A stretch of DNA of 64,000 nt from Fonsecaea monophora (taxonomy: Eukaryota > Ascomycota > Eurotiomycetes > Chaetothyriales > Herpotrichiellaceae), in assembly GCF_001642475.1 (NCBI RefSeq), contig NW_019173964.1:124001-188000 (forward strand), read 5' to 3'. Below are positions 52,884-63,690 of this stretch, one piece after another (position 1 is the first letter of the stretch; each line of letters begins with the position of its first letter). The notes beneath the pieces were generated by a model. That model worked only from the letters and a program-made list of their open reading frames with translations. It had not been told where the DNA came from and did not search any database. Made by a program: the position numbers and the translations under genes.

Positions 52884-53738
52884 GAAATCAGCCAGCACAA
52901 GCCCTGTAGATCTGTAGACCTGGGAAGAGAGCGAATGTACGAGCCAGAGCGATTTGTTGCGTGTCACAGCCTCGCCGTGGTGTTTGCCATAATCATACCA
53001 TACACTATTCTGGGACACTCGGTCTATTTCTGCATCTATATCTGCGACCGCGCATCTCCTTTTTATCTGGGAACCTCGTTTTCCGTCTTCTCTCATCATC
53101 GTTGTCATCCTCCTCGCTCCCCTTCATACCATTCATTCTCACTTGACAACTTCTCGACCAGATATCGCTTCCACGTCGAGCCGATGATGGCAGCTTTGCA
53201 CACTGACTGACGCTGACGCTGATCAATCGCCTCATAACAGTAATAGTAGCACGTTGATTCCAGATTACAAACAGTATGATGTGACTGGTGTCCCTGTCTA
53301 TACCTTGTCAGTAAGCCATGTGTCTAAATTGAGCTGTGCAGCCATGTCCAAGTTGAGCCTGCAGCCATGACGGGGCGACTCAACTCAGCAACGCTGCTTT
53401 TTTAGGTGCTCAGAAAGTTCGTTGGGACAACCCAGGCAGGACCTTGAATGGTCGTAGTAGAGGAGCTCATCCTGAAATGATCGATTCTTCTCTTACCGAC
53501 AGAGGTTGATGTTGTGCCGTCCGCACCTGAGGAGCCCGTCTCAGGCGTAGGGCGGCATCACACTCGCCCCGATCCGGAGGCCGCTGCGAGCTCCTCTTGG
53601 CAAATCTGCCGCTGAACTCTGAACGACTCAAACTACCTTATCAGTCACAGGCCATGTCGATTGAGACAGTCCGTCTGTGTAAGACATTCTCTCGTTCCAG
53701 AACATCGGCGTCCTGCTAACGTGGAGAGCAGGTCAACG
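52884..53738. promoter_or_regulatory. Upstream region of the racemase/decarboxylase-like gene
   Basis: About 850 bp without a supported gene. It contains a perfect inverted repeat CCTGAG-N8-CTCAGG at 53526-53545, about 190 bp upstream of the ATG, which could be an operator-like site; no factor is assigned. Confidence 0.4.
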
Positions 53739-54479
53739 ATGCGGACTATACGACTAGGAGTCATTGTGCCCTCGTCAAACACTGCCTTGGAGCCGCTGAC
53801 AAATGCAATCGTCTCGTCGATACCTTCGGAGAATCTAACGATCTCGGTGCACTTTTCTCGGTTTCGTGTCACCACGATCGATCTCACTCCAACGGCGAGC
53901 GCTCAATTTGTGTTTGAGCCCATATTGGCCGCTGCCAGGCTGCTAGCGGACGCCAACGTCGATGTGATTGGCTGGAGCGGCACATCTGCGGGCTGGCTGG
54001 GCTTCGACCACGATGAGAGACTGTGCGCCGCCATCGAGGCCGACACGGGCATCAAGGCCACAACATCTGTCCTCGCACTCAACGCGCTCATGCGCAGCCT
54101 CGGTGTAACCTCGATAGGGCTGGTGACTCCGTACATTAAAGGCATGAACGATGCGATACGCGCCAATTACGCGGCCATTGGGATAGACATCAGCGCCAAC
54201 TGGGAGCGCCATCTGGGCATCACGGACAACAATGAGATTGTGCGCGTCGACGAGAGCACTCTGGACGAGATGGTCATAAACGTGGCCGCCAACGGCGCGC
54301 AGATCCTCACAACATTCTGCACCAATCTCCGGGCGGCTCAGCGTGTCGAGTACTGGGAGAAGTCGCTGAGGGTGGTTGTGCTGGATTCTGTCAGTACGAC
54401 GGTTTGGGGGATGCTGAAGGTGGTTGGGGTAGACACGCGGCTTGTCAAGGGATGGGGGTTTATGTTTGAAGTTGACTGA
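53739..54479 (+). CDS. Asp/Glu racemase superfamily enzyme, arylmalonate-decarboxylase-like
   Basis: From ATG 53739 a single exon encodes 246 aa, the usual size for this superfamily; an upstream in-frame ATG at 53661 would add 26 unconserved residues. Seen: the N-terminal LGVIVPSSNTALEPL of the maleate isomerase/AMDase group, then GWSGTSAGW with Gly81-Thr82-Ser83, then TTFCTNLRA with Cys194, and an ending WGMLKVVGVD. In maleate isomerases and racemases both positions are cysteine; in bacterial arylmalonate decarboxylase the first is GTS (oxyanion hole) and only the second is Cys. The combination here resembles the single-Cys decarboxylase. A substrate could be a malonate- or maleate-like acid from ring cleavage, but this is inference. 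It marks the right border of the catabolic cluster. Confidence 0.8.
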   Translation: MRTIRLGVIVPSSNTALEPLTNAIVSSIPSENLTISVHFSRFRVTTIDLTPTASAQFVFEPILAAARLLADANVDVIGWSGTSAGWLGFDHDERLCAAIEADTGIKATTSVLALNALMRSLGVTSIGLVTPYIKGMNDAIRANYAAIGIDISANWERHLGITDNNEIVRVDESTLDEMVINVAANGAQILTTFCTNLRAAQRVEYWEKSLRVVVLDSVSTTVWGMLKVVGVDTRLVKGWGFMFEVD

Positions 54480-54803
54480 CTCAGAGGGTCAGAGACTATG
54501 TAGATGTGCGCAAGGCTGTGGCGCAGCTCGGCAAGGCTGGGCTGTTTCTTGGCGAACCGTTGCTAGGAAACGGGTGGCCCGGCCATTTCGGGATCCCCCA
54601 AACACGCCGCCAACTGCAGCCCGTCCCATCATTGGGGGCTCTCTCGCATATTCGTATGCAACCACCCTGCTTGTTCACCACTCCTTACAAACTCTGTACC
54701 ACGCATAGCTAATCGCAATCTTGACGATTCTTGATCAAACTTCTGCATCTCTGTTATACACTACGACCAAAAGACCATCAATACATTACTAGGGGCTGGC
54801 ACG
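54480..54803. other. Promoter region of the F-BAR gene
   Basis: This short region should carry the F-BAR promoter and leader. No gene is supported. Confidence 0.4.
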
Positions 54804-57800
54804 ATGCCGCCAGGCACTGCGTCGGAATTGGGTGCCCCTCCATCTGTGCCGTTGAGCTGTAGGTAACTGCCATCACGGGCATCTGAACCCAGGACTAATT
54901 GCTGAGCCGACAGTTTCAAACAACTTCTGGGGACGAGATGACGCCGGCGTCGACCCCCTCCTTACCCGCATGCAAAATGCCAAAACCACCTGCGACGAAC
55001 TGAAGGCCTTTTACAATGCACGAGCCGCGTTGGAGGAAGATTACGCAAAGAAGCTGCTGAGTCTGTCGCGGAAGCCACTGGGCAGCGTCGAACAGGGGAC
55101 CTTGCGGGCGAGCTTGGACGTCGCCAGAGGAGAGACCGAGTCCATGGGCAAGCAGCATGCACTGATCGCCCAGCAAATGAGATCCGAGCTCGAGGAGCCG
55201 CTGGCAGCGTTTACGGGCGGGATCAAGGAGCGTCGCAAGATCGTGCAGAACGGGATCGAGAGACTGCTGAAAACGAAACAAGCACAGACCGCCCACGTCA
55301 ACAAATGTCGGGACAGGTACGAGCAGGACTGCCTGCGCGTCAAGGGTTATCTGGCTCAGGGCCACATGGTCATGGGACAGGAAGAGCGCAAGAACAAGGC
55401 CAAGCTTGAAAAGACGCAGATCAACATGGCCACTAACTCGAATGAATACGAAGCCGCCATCAAGGTTCTGGAGGAGACGACAGGCCGGTGGAACAAAGAG
55501 TGGAAGGCCGCGTGCGACAAGTTCCAAGATCTCGAAGAAGAACGCCTCGACTTTACAAAGTCGTCTCTCTGGGCTTTTGCAAACATTGCCTCGACCGTGT
55601 GCGTCTCGGACGATGCGTCCTGCGAGAAGATCAGACTTGCACTGGAGAACTGTGAGGTTGAAAAGGACATTTCCTGCTTCATCAAAACGTGCGGGACGGG
55701 TCAAGAGATTCCCGATCCCCCTCGATACATCAACTTCTGTCGAGGAGACGTGGATACGGCATCTGAGGTTTCGGAAGACGAGAACTACTCGGTTGCCCAG
55801 TTTTCACGGACCACGAATCCCGCGTTCAGATCGTCTTCACCAACGCATTCAACTTCTACGAAGCCCAGATCCAGCCAAACTCCTGAGCGCCGATATTCGG
55901 AAGAACCAACAAGACTAGAGGAGGACGATATGCCGACACCGTCTAATGGAAACAGTGGACGGCCCCCGCCGTTGAACTACAAGCATCCAGGACCAAATGT
56001 GCCCCCGAACTACTCACCCAGTCAACATGGCGATGTGCCGCAGGTGCCACACAATCAGTATCCGACTGACGGCATGACCATGTTCTGCAGAGCCGACGTC
56101 CCCTCGGCTGCAAGTTCTGCTGTATCCTCGAACACTCGCCCCGACAGTAGGGACGACATCAGTGAGTATTCTGCACCAAGCTCGTTCACGAGTGCGGAGC
56201 TTAGCTCTGGCGCTGCTTCACCTACCAAAGGACCCCCCATCAACGGCGTTGAATTGCCTGGAATGGCGTCACCTGAGAAATCCGTCCAGAAGAAGAGGTC
56301 TGGTTTCTTCTCCAACAGTCCCTTCCGCAGAAAGTCCAGGAAAGAGCACGAACCTCCTCAGCATATCAGCAGCTCCTCCAACCGCAATACTTGGAACGGA
56401 GCCTCAGCTACCAGCACTCGCATCAATCTCAATCCCACCGTGACCAGCGCGCAGTCGAGTCCTAACAAATCTTCGGCCCGTCAAGCACCCAGCTACTTCA
56501 ACAGAAACGCAGTCGACATGGCACCCGAAGGCGAGGAGGCTGCTGACCCTCGAGCAAGCTTCCAGTTGAGTGTGGGCAACAATGTTTTCGACGTGGCCAG
56601 CCCAGACGGTGCTCAAGATTCAACGCCCAAAGCAAGCACCGCAAATAGGCGCAGCCAATTCATGCCGCCACCGTCGGTAGCGGGCAACGAGCTGATGCAC
56701 GATCCTATAGCCCAAGCACTGGCAGATCTCAAGTTGACCGCTGGTGCCTCCACAGCCATGGCCAAACAATCAAGTACACGGGTAGCCGTGGATCGTTATC
56801 ACGGAGTGACGACCCCTGCACCTGACCAAGAACCGGCTACTCGACCAGGAGTACTGAGTGCTGAGAGTCAAGCCCGTCTGGCTGCACAGAGAGGAACACC
56901 TCCACCTGCATACGACACTGCCGGTCCAGCATCTATGGCAGGGGGGAGAACGCAGAGCGCTCTTGGAGTTCCTCAGCCAGCACATACTAAGAGAGAGATG
57001 CTTAATCGCACGGAGACGTGGGGCACTAGGGGAGGGCCCCCTCAAGCCCAGCCATCAAGACCGGGTACAAGAGATGGGCGGAGGAGTCCTGGACCAGGGA
57101 TGATGAGAGCGGCAAGTCCTCAACCTCAACCTCTAAGCCAACATCCTCCCCGTGCCAGAAGCCCGGCTCCCGGCGTCATCCCCCGTGCTGTGAGCCCTCA
57201 ACCACAACAGGCTCAGAGATATCAGCCGAGGTCGAGAAGTCCAGCACCTCCCATGGCCCCTAGAGCGGCAAGCCCGAACCCGGCAATGATGCCAGGAGGA
57301 CGACCAGGGGCTCAGCAATATCGGGCAGCCTCGCCGAATCCTTATGGAGGATCACGAGGTCAAGGCTCAAGACAAAGTACTGGCATGGAGATGCAATTGA
57401 GCAATCAAGATCCGGGGCGCTACGACGGATCTGGTGGTAGTGGACGAAGTCGCCAGGGCATGATGCGGCCCAACTCTAGTTTTGGTGGCGATCGGTATGC
57501 GCAGCAACAAACTCAGCAGCAACAGTTCCAACCTCCATCGCAAGGGTACGATAGCCGGCAAAGGGGTGGAGGTGCAAATGGAGGGGGTATGGATATTGAG
57601 CTGAGGCGAGAGAGGAGCAAGAGTCTCGCGGCGATCCCGTACCGAGCAGGTGCTCCTCCAGAGCAACGTCAGCAGCGAGTATTGCATTATGGTAAGTCAA
57701 CAATGACCCGTCAGAGATTTTCGAGTAGAGACTTCCACTTGGGAAAACAACTTGCTAACGATAGTCTTTACAGCGAGGGCAATGTACAGCTACACGGCGG

Positions 57801-57958
57801 CGATTCCCGAAGAGCTGTCCTTCTCCAAAGGCGACATTCTCGCAGTATTGCGGCTTCAGGACGACGGATGGTGGGAGGCAGAGGTGAAGGAGAGTGCGAG
57901 GGGGATGAACATAGGGGGGATCGGATTGGTGCCCAGCAATTACTTGCAACGGTGCTGA
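54804..57958 (+). CDS. F-BAR and SH3 protein of the Cdc15/Imp2 (Hof1) family
   Basis: Three exons, 54804-54858, 54914-57691 and 57774-57958 (introns 55 and 82 nt), give 1,005 aa. Exon 1 and 2 join to produce the conserved FSNNFWGRDDAGVDPLLTRM at the start of the F-BAR domain (about residues 18-270, with NARAALEEDYAKKLLSLSRK). A long disordered Ser/Pro/Gln-rich middle follows with many SP sites (for example KKRSGFFSNSPFRRKSRK and repeated RAASPNP-like motifs), a likely phosphoregulated region. The C-terminal SH3 domain is at about 945-1005 (RAMYSYTAAIPEELSFSKGD, DDGWWEAEV, LVPSNYLQ). The family bends membranes at the septation site and organises the contractile actin ring. The SH3 domain depends on the last splice. 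Confidence 0.93.
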
Positions 57959-58400
57959 TTTCAAAATCTCTGGCAAAGGTGTGTAGATAACGCAAAGTGC
58001 TATGGTGACGGACATGACCCAGATATCAACATCTGCTCGGTTGGATATTATCGGAATCGGAATGGGATCAGGTTTGTACGATATTCGACACTACCACCAC
58101 CGCGTGAGTTTTGGGGCTTGATCTGGTTTGGCGCTATCTGGATTCGATTGGGTCGGGTCGACCGGTCCTTGAGCGTGCGAGCTGGTTGTCTGTAACCTAC
58201 CCTACCTACCTACCTATTTACCTAGGTATGTACTCGCTGCGCGGATCATAACACGAGATTTGGGTAGCGATCAATGATATGAATGGTCAGGTTAGGTCAG
58301 ATCAGGTCGAAATGAGATCAGACGAGGCGATTCTACTAGGTACTGACTGAGTGACTGACAATGTGTTTTCACTGTCTCGTCGTTCGTTATATGGTAGAGT

Positions 58401-58436
58401 GGGGTGGGTAGTGTAGGGTAGGGTAGGGTCGGTTAG
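58401..58436 (+). repeat. G-rich GGGTA tract, possible G-quadruplex
   Basis: Five runs of three or four G separated by mostly TA loops occur here (GGGGTGGG, then GTAGGGTAGGGTAGGGT). The pattern meets the usual four-tract G-quadruplex rule. It is telomere-like but not TTAGGG. Confidence 0.6.
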
Positions 58437-59004
58437 GATAGATATACCTCCCTCGTACGACTGAGTATACGGGTATCTAATCTAGGTGACTAGGTGACTA
58501 GGTAAAGAGCGATCGAGGGATTAATAGCGTTTATTAGACTAGGACTAGAAGACCATGTCTGTTCCCTTGCTTGCCACCTTTGTCCTTTTTTCTTTCTGGG
58601 GTTCCGTAGCATGCATGACGTGATATTTGCTGGGTTGGACCGGACCGGATAGGACAGAAAAGGGCGTGACGGATGGGCGGGAGTTACCAACAAACAAACA
58701 AATAACCCTGTGTTCCATCCCCTTTTTTGTGTCTAATCTCGAGATGGATTGATAAGCCGCAATCGGAACTGGAACTGGAACTGGATCGTGGCCTGGCCTG
58801 ACCCTGTTGTTCTCCCAAGACAAGTTCAAGTCCACAAACAGCACCATGCACCAAATCCAGAGTCCAGCGTCCAAAGTGCGAGTGCTCATACAACGAGAAC
58901 CTGTCCATCCCTGTTCGATCCATGCTGAGCATCTCGTCCCGTCGATCTAGGTGTCTTGAAAATGACCCTGATCACCGCCCGTGGCCTGACCCCTGATCAT
59001 TATC

Positions 59005-59048
59005 CTGACTCGGGCTCTGACCCTGACTCTGACTCTGACTCTGACCTT
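59005..59048. repeat. CTGACT/CTGACC short tandem repeat
   Basis: Imperfect six-base units (CTGACT, CTGACC) are repeated about seven times in the non-coding region between the F-BAR and YeeE/YedE genes. It reads as a simple microsatellite. Confidence 0.6.
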
Positions 59049-59751
59049 GATGACCTTGATCAATCGCATCGGTGTGGCAGTTATTATTGTCGTTGCTGTT
59101 GTTCTTGTTGCTGCTGGTCTCGTTGTTATTCATGTTTATATTGGTCGCGGTATCCGGTGTCAGCTTCAAGAACTTGCACCCGTTTTTGTCATCGAATCTT
59201 CCGTTGTCCTTGGAGTTTGGCGCGGTAATGTAGCCATCGAGGACCCCTTTTGCCGATGATGACCCATCATTCACGGTGCTTGATCGCTCAACGGGGATGA
59301 GTTTCAAAAAGGGCATTTTACTCTTCCTCTCTCTGTCTCTGTCTCGGTCGATGTCGGGTATGTGTGTGTGCTGGCTCTTCTCCTTGTTCTTCTCTTTGTT
59401 TTCGTTCTGTCCGTGGTGAAGAGCTCTGTCAGTGTCTGGTAGCTTCTCTTGGATCCTTGCTTTTCTGTGGTGGCGTCGACAGACAGGTAGGCAGCACGGT
59501 CAAGCTCAAGGTCGTGTCGAGGGCGATAACAATGACACAGACAGATGGAAAATAGAAGAAAAGCCTCAAACTCTTTCTTCAACAAGAGGTGTTCCCATGC
59601 CGGGTGCAGAGCAGTGAATGGTTGTCACCAGCACGCAGGCAGAAAGTGTTGTTTCACACACACAACATGGGTCACAAGGCAGTGGAGTTCCCCACATGGA
59701 TGTTTCCTGTGTGGTCGTTTGTCACTGCCCTGGAATGTTCAAGGCCAGGAC

Positions 59752-60735
59752 CTATCGAAAGAGCAGAGTCCAGACAATGCCGCCTCCAAACATACCAGCC
59801 ACTGTGATGTAGCTGCTCAAGCCCATGGTGGCCATCCCCGAGATGCCATGTCCACTGGCACATCCCCCGGCCATTCTCGCGCCGAATATCATGGTAAACC
59901 CCCCAATAAAGGCGGCAAGGGGGTTGATGACTGGCCCTCCCGCCTCAGACACAGCCGGTATGAATCGCGAAATGATTTTTGCGCCGCCGATGACACCGCT
60001 GGCGAAGACGATGTTTGACAAGCCAGGCCCTGCGGTCCCGTCCACGACACTCCAGATATACTTTCCAATATCTTCATAGGCACCCGATACACCCAGGGTC
60101 TTCCGAGTAAACAGGACCGAGGTCGCTTGCGCCACGCCGATGAGAAGGCCACCGATGATAGGGTTGAGCCAGTAATCCCTAGTAGGTCCCAGGTACGTTG
60201 CAGCACCGATCATGACGAGACACAGTGTCTCATACAGGAGGATCATCGAGTTGGTGGACAGGCCGAGCTTCTCCTGCACAGAGTGCGGAGCAGGACCGGC
60301 CGACGCGCTCGCAGGTGTCGTTCGTTTGATATGCTGCGCCGACTTGACAAAGGCCACCGCTCCCAAGATACAGCCAGCGGCAACGGCCGGTGCAGATTTC
60401 ACACCCATCGCCAGCTGCACAAGGACAGTGCCCGGACAGGCGCCGGTCAAGGCCATACCGATACCGTGCAAAAGTCCGCCAATGAGGTTTGCATCGTATT
60501 TCATGAACCAGCCGTACGTCGAGTCCGACCGAGGCGAGAGTTTGGCGTACTTTGCTCGATTCGCCCAGTAAACAATCAACGCACTGCAAGCGCTGGCAGC
60601 GATGAAGCTCTTCATCATATGGAAATTGCCCAGCTGGAGTTGTGTGATGATGACAGAGGGCGAATATACTCCCGAGGCAGCCAAAGCGGCACCGAAGATG
60701 CCGCCACTTGCAGCGCTCATCAAAAGGGAAGACAT
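59752..60735 (-). CDS. YeeE/YedE family sulfur (thiosulfate) transporter-like protein
   Basis: A single exon of 327 aa with about nine hydrophobic segments. Family hallmarks are the two inverted Gly/Cys loops: GMALTGACPGTVLVQLAMG (Cys100) in the first half and GARMAGGCASGHGISG (Cys292) in the second half. In bacterial TsuA (YeeE) such cysteines relay thiosulfate ions across the membrane. A first-half GVYSPSVI segment is where the bacterial protein has another conserved loop; a cysteine is not seen there. A membrane importer of thiosulfate or a related sulfur anion is likely. The intronless, bacterial-type gene could have come by horizontal transfer; related genes do occur in other filamentous fungi. 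Start at the first ATG of the frame. Confidence 0.88.
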   Translation of the reverse strand: MSSLLMSAASGGIFGAALAASGVYSPSVIITQLQLGNFHMMKSFIAASACSALIVYWANRAKYAKLSPRSDSTYGWFMKYDANLIGGLLHGIGMALTGACPGTVLVQLAMGVKSAPAVAAGCILGAVAFVKSAQHIKRTTPASASAGPAPHSVQEKLGLSTNSMILLYETLCLVMIGAATYLGPTRDYWLNPIIGGLLIGVAQATSVLFTRKTLGVSGAYEDIGKYIWSVVDGTAGPGLSNIVFASGVIGGAKIISRFIPAVSEAGGPVINPLAAFIGGFTMIFGARMAGGCASGHGISGMATMGLSSYITVAGMFGGGIVWTLLFR

Positions 60736-62045
60736 GGCTGATCGTCTCTGGCTGTCTGTGTGCTAGGAATTGGGACGATTGAACTCTTGCTGGGAAGCCA
60801 GGGAATACGAGTAGTCGTTGGAATTTAGAGACATGTTATTCGAGATATCTGGAAATGCTTTTTTTTCTCTCTGCGTGGCTTGCCAGGGCGAGGCTTGGAG
60901 CCCGAGAGTAGCAATAGAGCCCGACATTGATGCTGCTAGGCTCACGCTAAAGCAGGACCCAGCAGCTCGCCACGAGGTCAGTTTAGCTTTCCAATTCCCC
61001 CCAATTTTGGAGCATTTTGGTCAGTGGTGGAAAATAGCCTTCCAGTCCCCGAGGACGCCGTCGAAACCCACCTTTGTTGATGAATTTTTTGGGGCAAGGG
61101 ATATTGGTCCCCATAGCTCACATCATGATTCAGAAGGATAGACAGCTAGGACGATCGAGGTCCCCGTCAGGAAAGGAGAAGGATCTCAAGTCTCAAGCAA
61201 TCCCCCGAAGACACCGATTGTCCACCAGAGACGGCGATGCAGACGGGTTCTTGCCATGATTGTTTGCGTGTATCCGAGCCGCGTCATAGACTTTTTGCTT
61301 TGCTCCTAGGCGCTGGGTAGGGCTTCTCGCTTAGTTATTGGGCGCGGGGAGTTGTTGGTGGGAGGGCACGTAGGGGCAAATTGGTCACTCTCACCCTTCG
61401 TATTCGCGCGGGGCATCGTGTGGACTGAACACAAATAAACACTTGCTCGGCGACTTCGGTAAAAGGGGGTGCCTGGAATGGCTTGAGGTGCGACGGAAGT
61501 GGTAAAAGGTCTTTGGGCATGGATAGCTACCCGTGATTCGGTGGTAAGAGAGTTGAAGTGAAGGGAGAAGACAATCCGAGGTTGGAAAAAAAAGATGAGA
61601 TGGCCTGGTGGCCTTTACGGTGACCTGCAGGGGAGGGTCAATAGGTGGGACAACACTGGTCTTGATTCCCCTGCAAACATCACCACATGCACTTGTATAC
61701 CCGATGCGCCTCATGATGCCAAACCTGAGGAGAAGCATGTCGACCATCAAACAGCTTGAGAGACCTCATCGCCTATTCATCTTTGTTGATGCTTGACGCG
61801 AAAGCTGTGTGAAGCATGTACTGTACAAGGGGCTTGATGCTGCCCTGCGCCACGAGATCTGATCTGTATGATCGCTGATCGTCCCAGCAAACCCGATCGG
61901 GTCGCCTTACAGCACATAATACATCTAGGCCCGAAACGAGGCAGTCATACTTTTATATCGTCATCGAACCTCCAGAGAACATGGTCAAGCTCAGCCCCCA
62001 GAATTTAAGTCACCATCTTGTTGTCTACCGAGGACGTCTCTTTCA
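60736..62045. other. Intergenic region between divergent YeeE/YedE-like and DUF427 genes
   Basis: About 1.3 kb that should hold two divergent promoters. The small plus-strand frame 60818-61141 has no domain. No repeats of note. Confidence 0.4.
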
Positions 62046-62689
62046 ATGGCTGCGAAAATCAAGTTGAACGTCCAGAATTTCCCACGCCCTCCCTTGCTGG
62101 AGAAAACACCAAGGCACTTGGTGCTGAGATGGAACGGACAGACCCTGGCCGACACCAAATCGGCGTACTGGGTCTTGGAAACTACACATCCTCCAAGTGA
62201 GTCCAGTCTTGCTCTGGAAGTATTAGGCATCTACGGGGAATACATCCCTGTCCAGCCAAATCACAATTGACAAAGAATGATCTACTGGTGCAGCCTATTA
62301 TCTTCCCCGAAACTCCGTCTCGGACTCCTTCAAGCTCACCCAGGTCCCCGAGAAGGCATCGCTCTGCGAATGGAAAGGCCGAGCCACATATTGGGACTTG
62401 ACGGACAAGTCGACAGGCCAGACGGTTACGAACAAGATCTGGAGTTATGAGTCGCCAACCCCGGCTTTCACAAGCATCAAGGGATATTTGTCCTTTTATG
62501 CCAGCGGCGTGCCGTGGGAATGCTTCGTCGACGATGAGAAGGTCGCTCCCCAAGAAGGTGAGCAACTGACTGACACTACGTGGCGGCCGAACCTAATCCC
62601 CCTCTTTTATAGGCGACTATTATGGTGGATGGGTGACCAGTGAACTCGAGGGCCCCATGAAAGGAGGCCCTGGCACATGGGGTTGGTAG
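62046..62689 (+). CDS. DUF427 domain protein
   Basis: Three exons, 62046-62196, 62294-62557 and 62613-62689 (introns 97 and 55 nt, donors GTGAGT and GTGAGC), give 163 aa. The joined product has all the family blocks: VLRWNGQTLADTKSAYWVLE then THPPTYYLP, SLCEWKGRATYWDL, KIWSYESPTPAFTSIKGYLS, VPWECFVDDEKVAPQEGDYY and GWVTSELEGPMKGGPGTWGW at the very C-terminus. DUF427 is a small beta-rich fold found in bacteria and fungi, with unknown biochemical role. The 3' exon is short and would be missed by simple ORF calling. The ATG at 62046 is the only in-frame start near the conserved N-terminus. Confidence 0.88.
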
Positions 62690-63690
62690 TTGTTATGGGT
62701 TACCCAGTGTCCAATGCACTATCACTATTAAGACGTCATTTCTATCACCACAGTACATGCACTCTCATGTGTCTCATCCAGCTCTTGTCTGCGGAGGGCG
62801 CAGCGCACCTTCTTCTGGTGTTATAGAGATCATGTTTCGAGCCCGTATACGTATCAGATCGGAGGTCGGTGAGATAGTTCCTGCGCAGAAGGAGGAAATG
62901 GGGGTTTCTCTGGGATGGCAGGCGGCATTATTGGTTGGGATGACTTCGCACATCCAGCACATGCGCCCTTTCGCGCACGCATGTCAGGGGTCAGCCGTTG
63001 TGATGCTGCGTTCAAAACTGCAAGTCGAACAGACAAGCAAGTAAGCATTCATCGTACTGCTGATTCCATAGAGTGAAAGAAGCGAAAAGGGCTGAGATCT
63101 CCGCTGCCACAAGCAAGGATGTTCCAGTGCTGCAAAGCAATGCGGGAAGGAGTGACTTGCTGCCGCAGTGCTCGATACACTAGACTGACGCTTTTCCCTC
63201 TTCGACGCGGAGGTCTCTCCCTCCGATGTGCAACTATGTACTAGCCCCTCCGGTATAAATTCTCCGATTGGACTCTCGGTTAACCTCGCTATACCGTCAT
63301 AATCCCTCCCACCACGTCTCCATGCCACTTTCGATGCCTTCCGCCTCGCTCAATGCGGGTAATTGATGGTAGACTGGGTCATGCGTTGCTCATCTGCGCT
63401 TTAGCATTGCTCTGTGACAGAGATTCTCGCGTCGCGGCATTGCCTCCGTTGTCAGATCCAGTGGGTGAAGTGGATTCTTTTCTTTGATCCCTACGAGGTC
63501 GTACGCCGTGTTGCGTGGCGGTTGAAACCTTTTCAGTTCTCCAATTCCTGTGCCAGAGCTTCTCTCTTTTAAAGAATTCTAGAAGTCTTTCTGGTTGCAG
63601 ATAACTTCCTGCCTTATTGCTTCTTCTTGTGTAGTTTCTCTTTTTTCTTCTTCTCTTCTTTCAAGGTAACGATACGGTTCTTAGAAGCCC
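62690..63690. other. Promoter region of the beta-mannosidase gene
   Basis: About 1 kb without a supported gene. A pyrimidine-rich (TTCT) stretch at 63620-63662 lies just before the ATG, as is common in fungal leaders. Confidence 0.45.

Larger units (their letters stand above)
57959..59751. other. Intergenic region with simple repeats
   Basis: About 1.8 kb with no supported gene. It holds CCTA units (58196-58225), a G-rich GGGTA run (58401-58436), three CTAGGTGA units (about 58481-58503), GGAACT units (about 58766-58785) and CTGACT/CTGACC units (about 59005-59048). Small frames through the repeats are not convincing. Confidence 0.5.

Noticed and set aside
58401..58436. Telomere sequence
   Set aside because: Units are GGGTA, short, and flanked on both sides by ordinary genes; this is an internal repeat.
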